DNA from: Apostichopus japonicus
Lineage: Eukaryota; Echinodermata; Holothuroidea; Aspidochirotida; Stichopodidae
Reading direction: 5' to 3'
NCBI RefSeq assembly: GCF_037975245.1
Contig: NC_092576.1
Span: forward strand, 28,635,111 to 28,699,110
DNA length: 64,000 nucleotides
Shown: positions 48,701-60,667 of the stretch, piece after piece
Layout: each line of letters begins with the position of its first letter
Numbering within the stretch: the stretch's first letter is position 1
Notes under the pieces: model-generated
What the model saw: the letters and a program-made list of their open reading frames with translations, nothing else
Database searches by the model: none
Told to the model about the DNA's origin: nothing
Translations under genes and position numbers: made by a program

Positions 48701-49165
48701 TCAAGTTGTATATTAATTTGATGGCTAAAACTTACATTCAGAGTACAGTAGCTGGACAAACTTTTATCATTTAAATAGGGAGAGGGAGCCATGAAGTTGA
48801 ATTTTCAGGGAAGTTTTATTCCTTAGATGGGTTTCAGGTTTTTTTTTTGTATATTTTTTTTTTTGTATTTTTTTTTCTTGTTAGGATTATTAAATGTTTA
48901 ATGTCTGTGTTATAATGCTTTCAGGGACTGTGGATCTTCCCAGTATAGTGCCTTCTATTTGCTATACCTACGTAGATTTAAATGTCAATCTCGGAGTCAA
49001 TATCTGTTATTACTGTGTATAGTTTTGTACTATAGTTTTGCTCCAGCTTTCTTCTTTCTTTGTACTTTTGTCTCATAAAAAAGATACAAAATGGGAAGAT
49101 GAATGTAAATAGACTCATAAATCATGCAAAATTTGTAATAAATTGAATTTGAAGGAAAATAAAAT

Positions 49166-50082
49166 TTCCATTCTCTTATCTTCTCATCTTTATTTTGTTC
49201 CGTCCATCTCTCTGTCGCTGATTGGTTAGTTTAATGGAAAGGTAGTTCCACTCTTACAACAATGATCATGTAGCTAAGTTTGTGCATCTGTCCGTGATGG
49301 AAGCAAACTTTATTTCACCAACCTATGTTCCTATGTTGGTACCCATCAGAATAATTCCCCCCCCCCCGGCTCACAAAGGTGCCGGGAAACTCCTCAACCC
49401 CACCCACAAGATGTGACAATTTTTCATTGGCCCTCTCTTCACATAGAATGCAGTATTAACCATCATTGCCATGACAATAACCAAGGTGAGATGTATCCCC
49501 TGGTTTCCTTATAAAATGATGATCCAGTCCAATCTTACTGTGTCAAAAATTCCGAGGATATATGAAACACAGAGTTCCTGCCTGCCCACCCCCCCCCCCC
49601 CAGAAAAGACAATATTCTCCACCAACAAGAATTAGGATCCAACTCTATTTCTGGCAATTCTGAAAGCCGTGCTATATAGGCCCGTACCCCAGAGGTGTGA
49701 CAAACTGACATTGTATGGAGAGGGGTGGATCCAGAGAATGGGGTACAAGCCTCCCTTTCTGACATGTTTTTGAAAATAATATTTAGTCATCTGCATATAC
49801 TACATGTACTGATTGAAGTATTTTAGAACAATCTACGACATAAATTAATTACCTTTGTAGCTAAATGGCATCTCTTAAGCCAGGTAACAATGAAACATCC
49901 TTAAAGGTCAATGGTCTGTTTGGTAGTCTCATCAGTCCAGCCACTTTCAATTGATGACCCTGTTGTTGAAAGGGTCATATCCCAAAACTTAAAAAGTGGT
50001 AGAGAATTGCATGTTGAACTGATGGCTATGTTTCATAACAGACTACAACATATCTAAATTAACTCTACGCCAAAAAGCAACC
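49166..50082. other. Non-coding stretch, no gene recognised
   Basis: Poly-C runs near 49360 and 49588. Nothing else recognised. Confidence 0.45.
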
Positions 50083-50426
50083 TTAAAGCAAGTTCTGAAT
50101 GAGGAAAACAGTTAACTTTCCGATGCCTGCAAGTGAAGTTTTCTTCTTGTCACTACACAATGCAGACAGTAATGAAACGTGATACCTTGTTATCTTTTAT
50201 CTAGACCTGAGATGTCCACGCTGCTATGTACACTGTGTTGTGGGAATTGACCGTAGCCGTATGCATTGACTGTACACTAGTGTCTAATTACCGACGGTAG
50301 CAAGCTGTGTATGTATTTTCTGCGATCGATGGTGGTGTCTAACACTTCTGTTACACCTCAGTCAAAACTAGGTCAGATTACCGTCATGAGACGTTTCTTT
50401 TTGCGCGAATTCTTCACACCCTTTAA
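50083..50426 (+). mobile_element. TTAA-flanked MITE, family A (decayed left end)
   Basis: From about 50110 it aligns with the copies at 57757 and 62720: GTTAACTTTC, CAGACAGTAATGAAACGTGA, ACACTAGTGTCTAATTACCG and ATCGATGGTGGTGTCTAACA. It ends TTCTTCACACCCTTTAA (TTAA at 50423-50426). The left terminus is degenerate. Confidence 0.75.
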
Positions 50427-50549
50427 GACAGTTTACAAATGAGGAAAACAAAAGGTCAAAGGCAAGACAATATATACAAAATAGCTGAATGTATTCAAAC
50501 TGACCATCACTATAAATGTAGCACTCGGTAAGTAACGCTGAATAAAAAG

Positions 50550-51170
50550 GCAGAACGATAAGTAACTAACCTTACTTAACTTATCATAAGTAACTTAACT
50601 TAAGTAACTAAACATAACTTACTTAACATAACATTACTTACTATGTTAAAACATGATAAAAAAATTTATAAAGTTTATTAACTGTTACCCTGCAAGTTGA
50701 AAGCTCACACACACCTTTGATATTAGAATGGTATTAACCTAAACCTACACTCATGCTGAAGGATAATTATTGTAGGAGTGAAACACTTTGAAGATAGAGA
50801 ATGGATAGGATCATAGACGGTCTATACCATTGGACGGTTTATATTGCCGCAGGAAGATATGGTTATGAAGCATAATAATTAGGAAGACTTAGAAACATAA
50901 CATAACTCACTTCTTAAAAACAATTATTTAACATAAACAATGATTTAAAATATGGAAAAAAAAAGGAAAAATATTAACTTTGTTCTGCTCACACACCTTG
51001 ATATAAGACAAGTATTAAACTACACTCTACATGCTGATGGATAAGTAATGTAACAATAAAACATTTTGGGAAGAGAATTAGTGGTTGGAATCGTGGATGG
51101 CTTATACCCATTGGAAGGTTTAAATTGGGATGGATTCCTTAATGTCGCTGGAAGATATCTTTTGTGAAAG
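50550..51170 (+). repeat. AT-rich tandem duplication, period about 290 bp
   Basis: A TAACTTAAGTAACT-type simple repeat (50555-50645) is followed by two diverged units (about 50670-50880 and 50965-51175). They share GCTCACACACACCTT-like sequence, CATGCTGA(A/T)GGATAA, ACATTTTG-like sequence, TATACCATTGGA-like sequence and GGAAGATAT. Confidence 0.65.
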
Positions 51171-51589
51171 TAAATGTAAGTAAAAAGTATCCAAAAATTC
51201 AAACTTATTCCAAAATATAAAATTTGGCAAAAATATAATACAATTTTTTGGTTTTCTATGTCCAGATGTGTAGACAGCCTCAATCTCATTACTGACAAAG
51301 CTAACTAATAAAAAGGCCATGTAGGAAAATATGTTTATTCATGAGCCTAACAGTACTTACACATAACAGTATCCACATCTTTGCTCACAAATATACATTT
51401 ATCAGAAATGTTATACCTTGTGAACGCTAAACATAAAGAGGAAGTGTTGTGTTTTTTGGTTCATGAATATGCATATTCCATTGAATATATCCATTAATTT
51501 ATGCCTTACTGTGATGATAAAGTGGCACTTATTTAAATCTGTCCAAAAAGGTAGAAATATTTCATTTTCCATGAATAATATAAGGTTCT

Positions 51590-51765
51590 AATGAACATAT
51601 CATTAGTCATTGTCTTAAACTCCAAAAGTCGCAAAGTAAGATTAATATTCAGCATAACCTTCTTTCTAATAAGGTTGTGAATGAGTGGAACGGTTTGCCT
51701 GAGAAAGTTGCAAGTAGTGTGGGGGTTTAAGAATGCTTTGGACAAGCATTGTAATCGGGTCTGAG
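51590..51765 (+). pseudogene. Frameshifted non-LTR retrotransposon tail (RT C-terminus)
   Basis: One frame reads SNKVVNEWNGLPEKVASSVG. After a one-base shift it continues FKNALDKHCNR. This resembles the very C-terminal end of CR1/Rex-type reverse transcriptases, which carry a WNSLP-like block followed by FKNRLDK-like sequence. It belongs to a different lineage from the copies at 1-450 and 57 kb. Broken and 5' truncated. Confidence 0.65.
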
Positions 51766-53145
51766 TGTTTGTGTCTTCATATTTTTCCTTCTCTCCTATG
51801 GGGTCCTTGATGGGGACTTGAGTGTCCCTCCTGATCCTTTTTTCTACTAAACATCTCACCTTATTAGCACAGCTAGGCATAGTTGTATTAAAGGATATAT
51901 CCTATAGAAAATGCATTTCCATGAACAAACGAGCACACTTCATACGGATATATACCCTTCACAGAGAAGCAAATTTTTTATATTGATGTTTTTCGTAACA
52001 ATAGTGTTTATCACCTATAGCTAATTATGTGTTTATGCATGAACTGTGTAGCTATCCAAACTTAATTCAAATAAACATTCATGAATAATCAGCCAATGAT
52101 GTATTCATTCATAAATATTAATATTTATTCCGGATTTACACAGCTGCTGATTAATTTTGTACGAAATTGTGGTTACAGACGATATATTACCATAGAAGTG
52201 ATATGCCTATACCTAAAACACAGGCATTCTCCATCAAAGAGAAATGAGTATGGAAGATTTCTTCCTGGCAGTTAATCTTATCAATAATCTTATTTTTTCT
52301 CAAGATAATACTGAATGGATATTTGAGAGCACAGCTAATAGTAAAAATTCACCAGTAGTTTGTAAATGTATAAGCTGGTAACAGCTGTCAGAGACACTTG
52401 CATAATTTTCCGAGAGCGTTAACTGTCTTTAGCTATATATTGATACGGACTGCTGAAACTAAAGCTATCACAGATCTGCAGTAAGTTTATAATGGGGAAA
52501 AAGTCCCAAATGAACGGGATAATACAAATACATTAGACCTTGAGGCGCTCGATCAAATCCTTGTTAATTTTCAAAGTGACAAATGGAAGAAAAAAGTGGA
52601 ATTTTTTTTTTTGGAAGATGTTCCTTCAGCCCCATGTACCATCATTTTACTCATCTCAGTCATAATGTTATACCTGTAAAAACGGATGACATACTGAATA
52701 TATATATAAATGAATATTTAAATAAATGAATAAATTAAATTGTATAACATGACATATGCCATCACAATTAATGAAGCCTCTGTAAAAAATGAATTTTTCT
52801 AAATGTTAATAACAGGTACATTACTTCATGACATTACATAGCTAAAAAACAGGAAATGATCATGACTTGTTTCAAGCCACTGTTAATATCCTTCTCTCCT
52901 ACCCTCCCATGATCATGTGACACTAGCCAAACACAAAGATCCTATTTATTAAAAACAGCTGTCTTTAAATGTTATAATATAACATACATTACCATAACAT
53001 TAATGTACAACTATATCACACACATTCAGCCTCTACAGCATGGACAACATAGCACGGAAAAAGAGAACACATAATCGTTCATATTTTGCCCCTTCTTTTT
53101 TCAACATACATAAAAACTAGTTGATTTTATTTTATTATCATACTG
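51766..53145. other. Intergenic stretch / LRRC72 3' flank
   Basis: No gene recognised. On the minus strand AATAAA-like signals occur within about 20 bases after the LRRC72 stop (53126-53135) and further on near 52945. Confidence 0.45.
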
Positions 53146-53314
53146 CTATCTAAATCTCACAGTCACTATTTGTGCATTGTCCTCTGGGCTATTGTATTTC
53201 TGCAATCTCTTTTCCTCCACTCTGGGCACCTTTGACCAATCAAAGTGAGAGTACTGCATCAAGGACCGTCTGTCCGCCCGCCCGGGAAGCTCCCTTGGGT
53301 CTTCCTTCTCGAAC
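53146..53314 (-). CDS. LRRC72: LRRC72 terminal coding exon
   Basis: Acceptor TTGACAG at 53321-53315. Completes the Gln codon from the previous exon, then FEKEDPRELPGRADRRSLMQ, DWSKVPRVEEKRL and the C-terminus, with TAG at 53148-53146. Confidence 0.88.
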
Positions 53315-56300
53315 CTGTCAAGAGATGAAGATGTGCTCGATATCAGCATTTGAAAGGGGCTACTCAGCATCTGTGTCAATTAATTAGCCCTCTTAACTCC
53401 CCATCCCCACCCCCCTCCACCCATCCCCCACCCACAGGCTTTACGAACAAACAAGCAAACTGGGACAACAGGGGCGAATATTTTCAATTTATATGAGAAA
53501 CTGAAGATTTTCTTCATATATTCAAATATATATTCAAAAATATATATTCAAAAATATATAATATATAAAAATATAATATATAATATAATATATAAAAAAT
53601 ATATATTCAAATATATATTCAAAAATGGTGGAAAAATATTGTACCTTCCTCCCCTTCCCACACACATCTTACTAACTCTATTAATTATAAGCTAAAGCAT
53701 TTTTAAGGTAAGTATTCATATCCCAAAAAACCTTTTGTATTTAACTGCAAGCTGTCCAGACACTGCAAATCTTTACCTTTGCGGGTAGGGGCATCACTGT
53801 CATACTAGCACATCCTGCTGCATGTTTTAATAGCTCAGACAAGTGCATGGCTAGCTTTTGCCAGTCTGGACATTTGCAACTGATAATTATACATGGACCT
53901 TTGTTTACTCTTAATTGAAGTAAGACAACATAGGTTAGCATTCTTTTAGTCGCTGTTTCAATTTCAGACTATCACCCCCACCATCCCCACCCCTGGACAC
54001 CCCCTCACATCAAGTTAAGAGATACTGTAGTTGGATGCATAGAACCATACATGGTTCCTCCTGATATTCTGATCAAGCTATGTAGTAGGTAGAGTATACT
54101 GGACAATCTCTCAAATCCAGTTAAGAGATATTTGCATATATTTGTATACAACCATATATGATTCCTCTTGACTATTGGTCAGTCATAAAACCATTGAAGC
54201 CAATACACATATACAGGCAATTCATTGTTCTCTCATAGCTTACTTCTAACAGACGTCTCATTTCTTTCTGCATATCTTTCAAGTTTATATCTGTTCTACT
54301 ATAGTCCTGGGTGCAAATTTTGGTGAAAGTAACAGACAATGTAAAACTGCTGGTCAGCTGCAGTTGGTATCAACTGGTATTCGGTCTTACCAACAACAAC
54401 TAATTGAAAGCAGGCTACCAAAATATCACTGTTGAAATCTGTATGCTCCACTAGAATCTCTTTGGGGGTTGTTTTATTAGATAGGCCATTTTTAACCTCC
54501 CCCGCCTCCTCCCCTTCTCTATAGAGAGGAAATCAAATGCACATGAGTCCCAGAGTTGTGATCAATTTGTAACATAATTATAAGGCTGAATGGTCAATCC
54601 TTTGGTCTTATCCTAGCCCAACTACAACACATAAACTAGATTAACATGGAAGGGTAAACTCACGTCTCCCACAGTAATCTACTATCATAATATGGAAGCC
54701 ATGGATTCAGTGATCTTAACATATATATTCCCTTACGTTGATGGGGAAGAAAATAAATGCGATATTATTTCCCAAATATAATACCATCCAGTTTTGAAAG
54801 AGTAGCCTAACGTTTAATTATTTATACCAAGCCTTGTTGACAGTCACACATCTGATACACCTCACTCAATCCACGGGATATGCTGCTCAAAGCTATCCAG
54901 TTATTAACAACTTAAATCCTGTACAAACAATTTTGTGTATCAATCAAACTTATTATGATGCTATTTTTTCCCCCCTTTTTTTCCACTTATTTTTGCAAGT
55001 TTTTATTTTTTTGGCAAAATTTTGCAATGTTTGCCAACTTTCATCCTGAGTGAGGTAAGATTTGAGTGATGAAACAGGATACATTATAATACCCACGGTT
55101 ATGTTTCCTTTCAAAATTCGATGCTAAACGAAGCTTTCCGAGAAATGTTGAAACCTATTCGCCAAGGTATCGTATTTCATGACAGGATGGGCTAACAACA
55201 ATAAACTCGAAGATGGATTTCATTATAATATAACAGTGGTTTACATTCAATTCTTGTACAAGCTATATACAGCTTAACAAAAAGCGATTCAAAATTTTTC
55301 CATTTAGCCCTAAATGGCTGTTACGTGACAGATTGGGAGGGGTGGGGATGGGGGCGGGAAGGGGTTGTGGGTTGGAAGCTGGTGCCACAAGAAGTATTTG
55401 CCCAAGTTCATAATGAACGTTCTATTAGCAACATGATTGTACAGAATCTGGTTTGTGCAACATCAGGTTTAACAGTGCAAAATATGCATGGAATAACTGA
55501 AGTGTTCAAATTTTGTGACCTAGCAGTTTTCGAAAGTTTGTTCTCTCTTTGAATACTACAGTTTCTGTGTAACAAAAATTTGCCGTGCATCTCCACATTC
55601 GTATAGCGACTTGATTTTTTCCTTTTTTTTTATTTTTAAGGAGTGTTAGCTCAGTGGTTAACGCCGGTGCCTTTCAATCATAAGGTCCCGAGTTCGAGTC
55701 ACTCCAAGATTAATGTAAGTCGTCCAGTTACAGAGTTGTTGACAATTGACAATTCATAATCATAGAATTTACATATGAATCTAAGAGACTGACTTCGGTC
55801 AGCTTGCAAGTTCCTGCTTGCAGGAGGATCTAAAATACATACATACATACATAGCATATTGCGATGCGATACTGAATAAATTATTCCCTGAAATGTGACC
55901 GAAAACCTACAGCAAATAGACATGTGCATATTATATATGTCTATCTTGACTAGAAATAACATTTAGATTTATAAAGGGCAGACTTATCCACCAGTAAATT
56001 AATCAAGGTGCATCACAATATTACCTTGGTCAACGATAACCTGTCAAACATAGAGACAATCCCTTTACATGGCAGCAGCTAAACAGCTCCCAACTGGGTG
56101 CAGAGAGGCAATGGAGGCTAAAGATAGTCAGTATAGGCCCCCTAAATCATAGTACGCTAGAATTGCTAGAGGTTTTCAAATAAATACTTTCCTGGAGGTC
56201 TTTACCCTCCAAATTGTACTCAGACTTTTGTAAGGAACAGACAAGATGACTGAATGTTCCTGTGAAAACAATTTCCTTGAAGGTTGTGATAAAAAAATAG

Positions 56301-59300
56301 TTTAAGAATTTTGACCAAAGGTGACCACATTTGAATACCTTGCATATTTGGGGCCAATACAGCATACTTTTAAGTGCCTTGAGCAAGGACAACAACGTAA
56401 TGATCTGGCCAGGACTTGAACCTGCAAGCCTTAGATCACAAGTCCACTGCCTTAACCACTTGAACACAATGCTCACACAGTCCTCTTTGTACCTACATTG
56501 TTTACACACCTACCAGATATCACAGTGACATTAGATAAAAACTCAATGCCTGATCGGGGAACATCCATTTCAAAAAGATTTTGGTCAATCATTTTGAATA
56601 TATATCACGATAAATCTCTTAATATTTAACCAGGTATTGCGATATCTTACCTCTATATCTCCCCACCTACAGTCAAAACTTGGAAATACCAGTTTACTCG
56701 GAGGTTTATTCAAAATGTAGCCCTGTATCTTAACTAACTAGACTTACTGGTTCAGGCTTTCCAGGTCTCTCAAGGGGGGCGATACTCTCAAAGGGGTGTC
56801 CTTGTTCTGTTGAGGTGGCCCTGCCTCCCACCTTCTCCCAAAGGCTATTGTATCCACCAACGTCTGCCTCTCTTGACGGTAAAGCTTCCTGGCCTCGTCT
56901 CGCTCGGATTTCTTCACTTCTGTTCAAGGTTCAGAGAATGAGGGGGCTGTTTAACAATGACTAGATTTAATGATAACATCATCAAAGAAGTTGGACCACA
57001 TCACTCCTATTTTTTGGCAACTGCACTAGTTACCTGTTTCCTACAGGATAAACTTCAAGATCATCCTGCTCACATATAAAGCCCTGCATGGATTAGCACC
57101 AGAATACATGAGAAGCATGATCAGTGGGAAGACCACCACCCGCTCTCTCCGATCCTCAAATCAGCTACTGCTCCATGTACCAAAGTGGAAGCTCAATTCA
57201 CTTGGTCAACGATCATTTTCTAATGATGCTCCTACTCTTTGGAACTCACTTCCAATGCACATCACGTCAGCACCCAACGTTAACATTTTCAAAAACAGAC
57301 TCAAAACTTTTCTATTTTTGACTGCCTTCCCTGAGCACTAGCGCCACTGAGCATTGCTTTTCCTCTGGATATTGGTGCTACATAAATTTTCATTTATTAT
57401 TATTATTATTAGGGTCTTCATTTGGTTATAATGCTTCGAAAAAAGATAATTATTGAAAAGTAAAGAAGAGTAAATAAACTGCAATTTAGGGTTGCAGGGC
57501 TCTTTCTTAAGATACAATCCTTGCACCAGTACAAAGACAGAGGGCCTGATAAAATTTCTTTTGTTTCAGATTGAATTTGTCAAACCATTTGAAGGAACAC
57601 CATTTATCAAAGATTGAATGAAACATGGCTTTAAACTGGACTCAACTTTGCATGATTATGCCCCCCAAAAACAAGGAAACTTTTTATTACACAGTGGTAG
57701 CTGTGTGAAAATTGTGTACAATTATGTGGCCTTATACAATGACAGTGCCTTTTGTTTTAAAGGCATTGAAGACTCGCCCCAAACCGCGTGCTGCCATCTG
57801 AAAAAGTTAACTTTCTGTTGTTTGCAAGTGACGTTTTGTTAGTGTCGCTACAAAATGCAGACAGTAATGAAACGTGATACGTTAATTGTTATCATTGACT
57901 GAACCTGAGATGTCCACCGCTGTATCGTTTGAATATACTGTGCTGTGGGTATTGACCGCAGCTGTATGTACTGACTGTACACTAGTGTCTAATTACCGAC
58001 GGTAGCAAGCTATGTGTGTATTTTCTGGGATCGATGGTGGTGTCTAACACATCTGTTACACCTCATTCGAAACTAGGTCAGATTACCGGCATTAGACGTT
58101 TCTTTTTGCGCGAGTCTTCACACACTTTAAAGCAACAATGCACAGGTTTCTGTTATTCCTAGGTCATCTGTGATTTTTGAGCATTATTTGTTACAAAATC
58201 CATATCGAAACTGGCATTTACCATGACTTAGGTCACGGAAATAGGTTTCCAGCTTTGTATGATATAACCAAAAACATAAAAAGAAGGGATTTCAGCAGAG
58301 TTGGCAATTACAAAATAAAACAAAAAATAATAAGTAACAGCTTAAAGCTGTTACTTATAATGGGTAAAATTAATTTGTTAAGTTTAATTATGGTTTTTCA
58401 CCTTATTAACCTCAATTTTTAAGTCTGTGGCAGTTGCTGTTATTGTTATCCAGATCAATGGCAGATAACATCCAAGGCTATACTATCATGCTGACCCACG
58501 CTGGTAAATTATTCCTCTCTTGTTAACTCGAGTTATAAAGAACATGGGCAGATGAGACAGAGGTTTTGTTCTTCTCCCCCCCTCCCCATGTCGCCCCCAC
58601 CCCCCTCCTCCCTCCCCTTCAAATATTGGAGGATACTGAACTTGCTTCTTTTTGCCGTTACAAGTAAGTCACTGTGCAAATCCATTCTTTTTATGCGGCA
58701 TTATTGTCAACAGCCTTGGAACCTTAAAGATAATTCTAAAAACTTACCTGTTCCAAATTTGATTTATGTAACCTTTTTTCTGCTGTTTCTGCAAAGCGCC
58801 ATAAGCACCTTCGGGCGGCTACTGGCGCTATACAAAGTGTCCATTATTATTATTATTATTAGTGTTATTATTATTATGCATTCCAATATAAACATGTACA
58901 AACCGTTGCCCATCATGAAGGATTAATTCTTGTTTATTTTTCTTTATTTTGCCATTGTCTACAAGGACACTATTATAGATGGAAAATTGTCCTTTTTTTC
59001 GGCAAAGAATGAGCAAATCAAGATTTATTTATCAGCAAGTCACCAATGGCACAGGCTTTGTATGTAAAACACCTCTGGTCTGTGAGATTTATAAAGTTCC
59101 TCATCATCATAAAGCACTTAACCTACCACACTGAAGACATTAAAAATACTTAACCTACCACACTGAAGACATTGAAAATACTGAGGTCGTCAGCTTAGGC
59201 TTCGTGGGTGACTGTTTATGATGGAATGCAAATAATATGGCTTTGATTGAAACCTGTTGCACTAGAAAATGCAAAAAAAAAGATGTGAAAGAAACAAGTT

Positions 59301-60636
59301 TTCACAATCCGGTGCTTTCTTCATGAGTTGCTCACTTTTGAAATTTTTTTCAAAGCAAACAAATAAATAAACAACCAAACAAACAAACATAAAAGAATGG
59401 GCTAATGAATATTCATAAGTACCTCTCCTATCCAGCAGCTTCAGTGATGGTATGTGGAAGATAGTGTAGTATCTGTACTCTGACTCTTGAGCGAGGGGAT
59501 TCTTGGAAAGATCTACGAGAACAGAGAAGTCAAAAAACAAGATCAGAAATGATCAGAATTGAATGTCACAGTTTTTCACAGTATTTTCACTGGGGCTCTC
59601 CAGCATTTGTATAGAGGGTGCTACTGTATCAAATCTGTCCTAATGTGTGTAATCTTTACCGGTCACAGACATCTGAATCAAGGTAACATGATTGGGTGAA
59701 AGCGCTCACCAACCATGCAAAAACACCGGAAGAACTTACACAAATGTACACAAAGCCGGCTGGGTGATTGGCTAGTGTAATGTTCCACTTGTGCAGTTTA
59801 GCACCAGAAAAGAAAGAGAAGTTGAAGTTAAGCTGTTTGTGCAATTAGTCTGTAACTTGAAACTTTGAAAATTATGTGTCAAAAGTTATCTTTCTTCTTT
59901 AATTACAAACAAAATTAATGATGTACTCACTGTTCCATCTGAATCACATGAGTGACTGCATAAAATATTATATTAATTATATAAAATTACTCTATTATAT
60001 TATTATGTAACACATAGTAATAAGTCATCCCATTGAACTTACATCAAGCCTCCAATATTGTCTTTAAAGTCCCTTGTATCTAATTACTGAGTGCATAATA
60101 TTATAATATTATTAATTATATAAAATTACTCTATTCTATTATTTCGAAACATACAGTAAATAGTCATTCTATTGAACTTTACACAGGTCTCTATATATTG
60201 TCTTGGAAATATATATTACAATTACTTGGTCTCTATTATTTGCATGTAACGCTGCCAACGATGGTAGGAATTCCTTCCAAGCTATGCATACAATATCGTA
60301 TGAATAAGAACACCATATTGGACCTACCTGTTCTCAGAATACACAAAGTTGATACCCTTTTGTATGCCATGTAATGGAACCATAATGAAAACTTACACAA
60401 CTTGAACTTACACAATGCCCACAATTTCTATTCACACCCAACTGAAGTCACTGCAGAGACCATGGTTTTTCAAATAAATCTCTTTGATTGTCACGCACCA
60501 ATGTTTGTTCACTGCGATAAATATAATGCACTGTCTTCAGTTATCACTGGAGTGCCATATACTACTCATATACCACTATATCTACATCATACTAAACATG
60601 CCACTATCTGCTTCCATAGACCTCTTACTGCCATGT

Positions 60637-60667
<31 letters not shown>

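Larger units (their letters stand above)
44047..49165 (+). other. Probable long FoxN1/4 3' UTR or downstream flank
   Basis: T-rich, with no gene and no complete transposon recognised. AATAAA occurs at 49137-49142 and about 49157, followed by T-rich sequence. If used, these would give a 5-kb 3' UTR, which is plausible for a developmental regulator but unproven. It contains the palindromic repeat at 44695-44890 and the duplicated block at 45599-45720. Confidence 0.35.

Noticed and set aside
55640-55707. A functional tRNA gene
   Set aside because: The acceptor stem and A/B boxes are present, but the anticodon arm is irregular and the sequence is fused to a SINE body with an (ATAC)n tail.
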